Shown: piece by piece, positions 62,036 through 64,000 of the stretch | Layout of the letters: each line of letters begins with the position of its first letter | Position numbering within the stretch: position 1 is the first letter of the stretch | NCBI RefSeq assembly: GCF_035668035.1 | Contig: NZ_JAYMYJ010000086.1 | Coordinates: 1 to 64,000 of the forward strand | DNA: 64,000 nt | DNA from: Thiothrix phosphatis | GTDB taxonomy: Bacteria; Pseudomonadota; Gammaproteobacteria; Thiotrichales; Thiotrichaceae | Reading direction: 5' to 3' | The notes under the pieces: generated by a model | What the model was told of the DNA's origin: nothing | The model's database searches: none | Seen by the model: only the letters and a program-made list of their open reading frames with translations | Program-made: the position numbers and the translations under genes

Positions 62036-62971
62036 CTATACCAGCCACAGGGTCAGGCTTAACAGCACGCCATGCAGGATCATGCTGGCGATGGTCATTT
62101 TGATGGCTGGCTCCAGCAGCGGCGGCTGGGTGGCGTATTGCCGCAGCAACATCCCGGCCTTCGCGGACAGCACCAGTGGCGGCAGGCTCAACAGCGACCA
62201 GACCGGCAACGCCGCCGCGACCACCAGCGCCAACAGGATCAGCGCCGCCAACATGACCGCCCCCAGATAAATTTTCGGCGCGTTGCCCAACCCCATGCGC
62301 ACCACCCAATGGTGCTTGCCGCTGGCGGCGTCCGCCTGATGGTCGGGAAACTGGTTGATGAACAGGATATTCATCACCAGCAGCGCCACCGGCAGGCTGA
62401 CCAGCACTGGATAGGCGGACATTTCCCCGGTTTGCACAAACCATGCGCCCAGCGGCGTGAGGATGCCGAAACCCAGCGCCACCGCCGGTTCGCCCAGCCC
62501 CCGGCTGTTCAGGCGCAGCGGCGGCGCGGAATAGCCCCAGCCGACCACCACGCCCGCCACGCCAATCCACAACAGCCCCATGCCGCTGGCCCAGGCCAGC
62601 CCGACGCCCAGCAGAATGGCGGCGGCCAGCAGCAGGGAGCCGAACTGGAAGGTTTCCCCTGCATCCAACACGCCGTTCTGGATAAAACGGCTGCCACCGG
62701 TAAAGGGGAAAATCCGCTGCGTATTGCGTTCATCCGTACCGTTTTCGTGGTCATAGTAATCATTGAGGACATTGACCGCCGCATGCACCAACGCAGCCGC
62801 CAACAGGGTCAGCAGCAGCAACAGGAAGCTGACCCTCCCGCCCCGGTGCGCAACGGCGGCCACCCCGATAAGCACCGGGATCAAACTGGCGGCGAGGAAC
62901 CCTGGCCGGGTCGCCAGCCAGTAACGCAGCAAAGGTGTGTTCAGGAGGGTTTTGTCCGGTTCTTGCGCCAT
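62036..62971 (-). CDS. UbiA-family prenyltransferase, MenA-like
   Basis: Integral membrane aromatic prenyltransferase of 311 aa with about nine helices. The first Asp-rich motif is NDYYDHENGTDE (70-81), and the second is NQFPDHQAD near 207-215; GWGYSAPPLRL near 145 is typical. The NDYYD form and loop pattern are closer to MenA (dihydroxynaphthoate octaprenyltransferase) than to UbiA (NDWADRD). Substrate is uncertain; adjacency to ubiD across a divergent gap suggests quinone metabolism. A Gammaproteobacterium with ubiD would mainly make ubiquinone, so a MenA-like paralogue with another role is possible. Confidence 0.82.
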   Translation of the reverse strand: MAQEPDKTLLNTPLLRYWLATRPGFLAASLIPVLIGVAAVAHRGGRVSFLLLLLTLLAAALVHAAVNVLNDYYDHENGTDERNTQRIFPFTGGSRFIQNGVLDAGETFQFGSLLLAAAILLGVGLAWASGMGLLWIGVAGVVVGWGYSAPPLRLNSRGLGEPAVALGFGILTPLGAWFVQTGEMSAYPVLVSLPVALLVMNILFINQFPDHQADAASGKHHWVVRMGLGNAPKIYLGAVMLAALILLALVVAAALPVWSLLSLPPLVLSAKAGMLLRQYATQPPLLEPAIKMTIASMILHGVLLSLTLWLV

Positions 62972-63053
62972 GGTTGCTCTGCCTGCCAGGAAAACCCCGG
63001 ATTATACGCACGCCCATAGCCAGCCCGCGAAATTTTCCGTTATCATCCTGGCC

Positions 63054-64000
63054 ATGAAATACCACGACCTGCGCGATTTTATCCAGCAACTGGAGAAAAT
63101 GGGCGAGCTGAAACGCATCAGCGTGGAAGTCGACCCGCATCTGGAAATGACTGAAATTGCCGACCGCGTGCTGCGTTCCGGTGGCCCCGCCCTGCTGTTT
63201 GAAAAGCCGAAAGGGCATAGCGTCCCGGTGCTGGCCAACCTGTTCGGCACGCCGCGCCGCGTTGCGTTGGGGATGGGCGAGGAATCGACCGAAGCCCTGC
63301 GCGAAGTCGGCAAACTGCTCGCGCTGCTGAAGCAACCCGACCCGCCGAAAGGTTTCAAGGACGCCATGAGCGCCCTACCGATTTTCCGCAAGATCCTGGA
63401 TATGGCACCGAAAACCGTCAGCAAGGCACCCTGCCAACAGGTGGTGCTGGAAGGCGAAGCGGTGGATTTGGGCAAACTGCCGATCCAGCATTGCTGGCCG
63501 GGGGACGCCGCGCCGTTGATCACCTGGGGCTTGGTGGTCACCAAAGGGCCGGAAAAAGCACGGCAAAACCTGGGCATTTACCGCCAGCAGGTGCTCGGCA
63601 AAAACCGCGTGATCATGCGCTGGCTATCGCATCGCGGCGGGGCGCTGGATTTCCGTGAGTTCCAACAGGCGCATCCGGGCAAACCGTTTCCGGTGGCGGT
63701 GGCGATTGGCGCAGACCCTGCGACGATTTTGGGCGCGGTGACGCCGGTTCCCGACACGTTGTCCGAGTATGCGTTCGCGGGGCTGTTGCGCGGTTCGCGG
63801 ACGGAGCTGGCGCAGGCGGTCGGGGTGGATTTGCAGGTTCCGGCGGCGGCGGAATTCGTGCTGGAAGGCCACATTTATCCTGACGACCTGGCTCCTGAAG
63901 GGCCATATGGCGACCATACCGGCTATTACAATGAGATCGACAGCTTCCCGGTGTTCACCATTGAGCGCATCACCCACCGCAAAGAGCCGATTTACCACAG
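63054..64000 (+). CDS. ubiD: 4-hydroxy-3-polyprenylbenzoate decarboxylase UbiD, 5' part
   Basis: The first 315 residues of a UbiD decarboxylase (normally about 490 aa) that uses prenylated FMN in ubiquinone synthesis. It begins MKYHDLRDFIQQLEKMGEL; HRGGALDFREF and the GPYGDHTGYYN segment, which lies at the prFMN site, are clearly the family. It continues off the right edge. Divergent from the UbiA-family gene, with 82 bases between them. Confidence 0.95.
   Translation, partial: MKYHDLRDFIQQLEKMGELKRISVEVDPHLEMTEIADRVLRSGGPALLFEKPKGHSVPVLANLFGTPRRVALGMGEESTEALREVGKLLALLKQPDPPKGFKDAMSALPIFRKILDMAPKTVSKAPCQQVVLEGEAVDLGKLPIQHCWPGDAAPLITWGLVVTKGPEKARQNLGIYRQQVLGKNRVIMRWLSHRGGALDFREFQQAHPGKPFPVAVAIGADPATILGAVTPVPDTLSEYAFAGLLRGSRTELAQAVGVDLQVPAAAEFVLEGHIYPDDLAPEGPYGDHTGYYNEIDSFPVFTIERITHRKEPIYH

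Noticed and set aside
62072..63019. 315-codon plus-strand open frame, very rich in Gln and Arg
   Set aside because: Antisense of the UbiA-family gene; the odd composition comes from the opposite-strand hydrophobic codons.

Overview
The window is chromosomal DNA from a gammaproteobacterium. The evidence is gene order: a full atpIBEFHAGDC operon, trxA-rho, mutL-miaA-hfq-hflX, ileS-lspA, dapF-DUF484-xerC, argH beside an AlgZ/AlgR pair, and yrfG-nudE-cysQ. Base composition is moderately GC-rich and visibly AT-richer in a few places (1-2370, 50097-50361). A Thiothrix-like member of the Thiotrichales would fit, but that is an inference from the overall look and no single marker proves it. I see no rRNA, tRNA, CRISPR array, prophage, insertion sequence or plasmid function. 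Layout, left to right. 1-10 kb: AT-rich acyltransferase with SGNH domain, yrfG, secreted beta-propeller lipoprotein, nudE-cysQ, SseB-like protein, Deg-type protease, beta-lactamase-fold lipoprotein. 10-13 kb: NnrU-like membrane protein, glutathione reductase and a peroxiredoxin-glutaredoxin fusion (one glutathione-dependent peroxide defence unit). 13-20 kb: ATP synthase operon on the minus strand with a recognisable promoter and terminator. 20-25 kb: exported thioredoxin-fold protein, AlgR/AlgZ two-component pair, argH. 25-36 kb: lspA, ileS, a second Deg-type protease with a repetitive Pro/Gln tail that is coupled to mutL, miaA, hfq, hflX, rho, trxA. 36-43 kb: DUF3108 protein, response regulator plus HPt protein without a local kinase, small exported protein, an overlapping rph-rdgB-gmhB-acyltransferase operon, and a 451-residue protein with V4R-like domains. 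43-47 kb: outer-membrane barrel, truncated haemoglobin, a decayed stretch with an OmpA-domain remnant, PfkB-family kinase with a convergent GntR regulator. 47-57 kb: typA, a 53-residue lipoprotein missed by length filters, methyltransferase, Trp-rich unknown protein, flotillin, lipA, DUF218 protein, DUF815 ATPase followed by three lipoproteins. 57-64 kb: xerC, DUF484, dapF, tusA-like, bioF, truD, UbiA-family prenyltransferase and the 5' part of ubiD, which runs off the window. Most of the window is housekeeping. I did not find a convincing undescribed multi-gene system. The items most worth a second look are the V4R-like protein (41935-43290), the Trp-rich protein (50386-50871), the two diverged Deg proteases with one repeat tail, the orphan regulator/HPt pair, the DUF815-lipoprotein run, and the gene debris at 44.4-45.3 kb.
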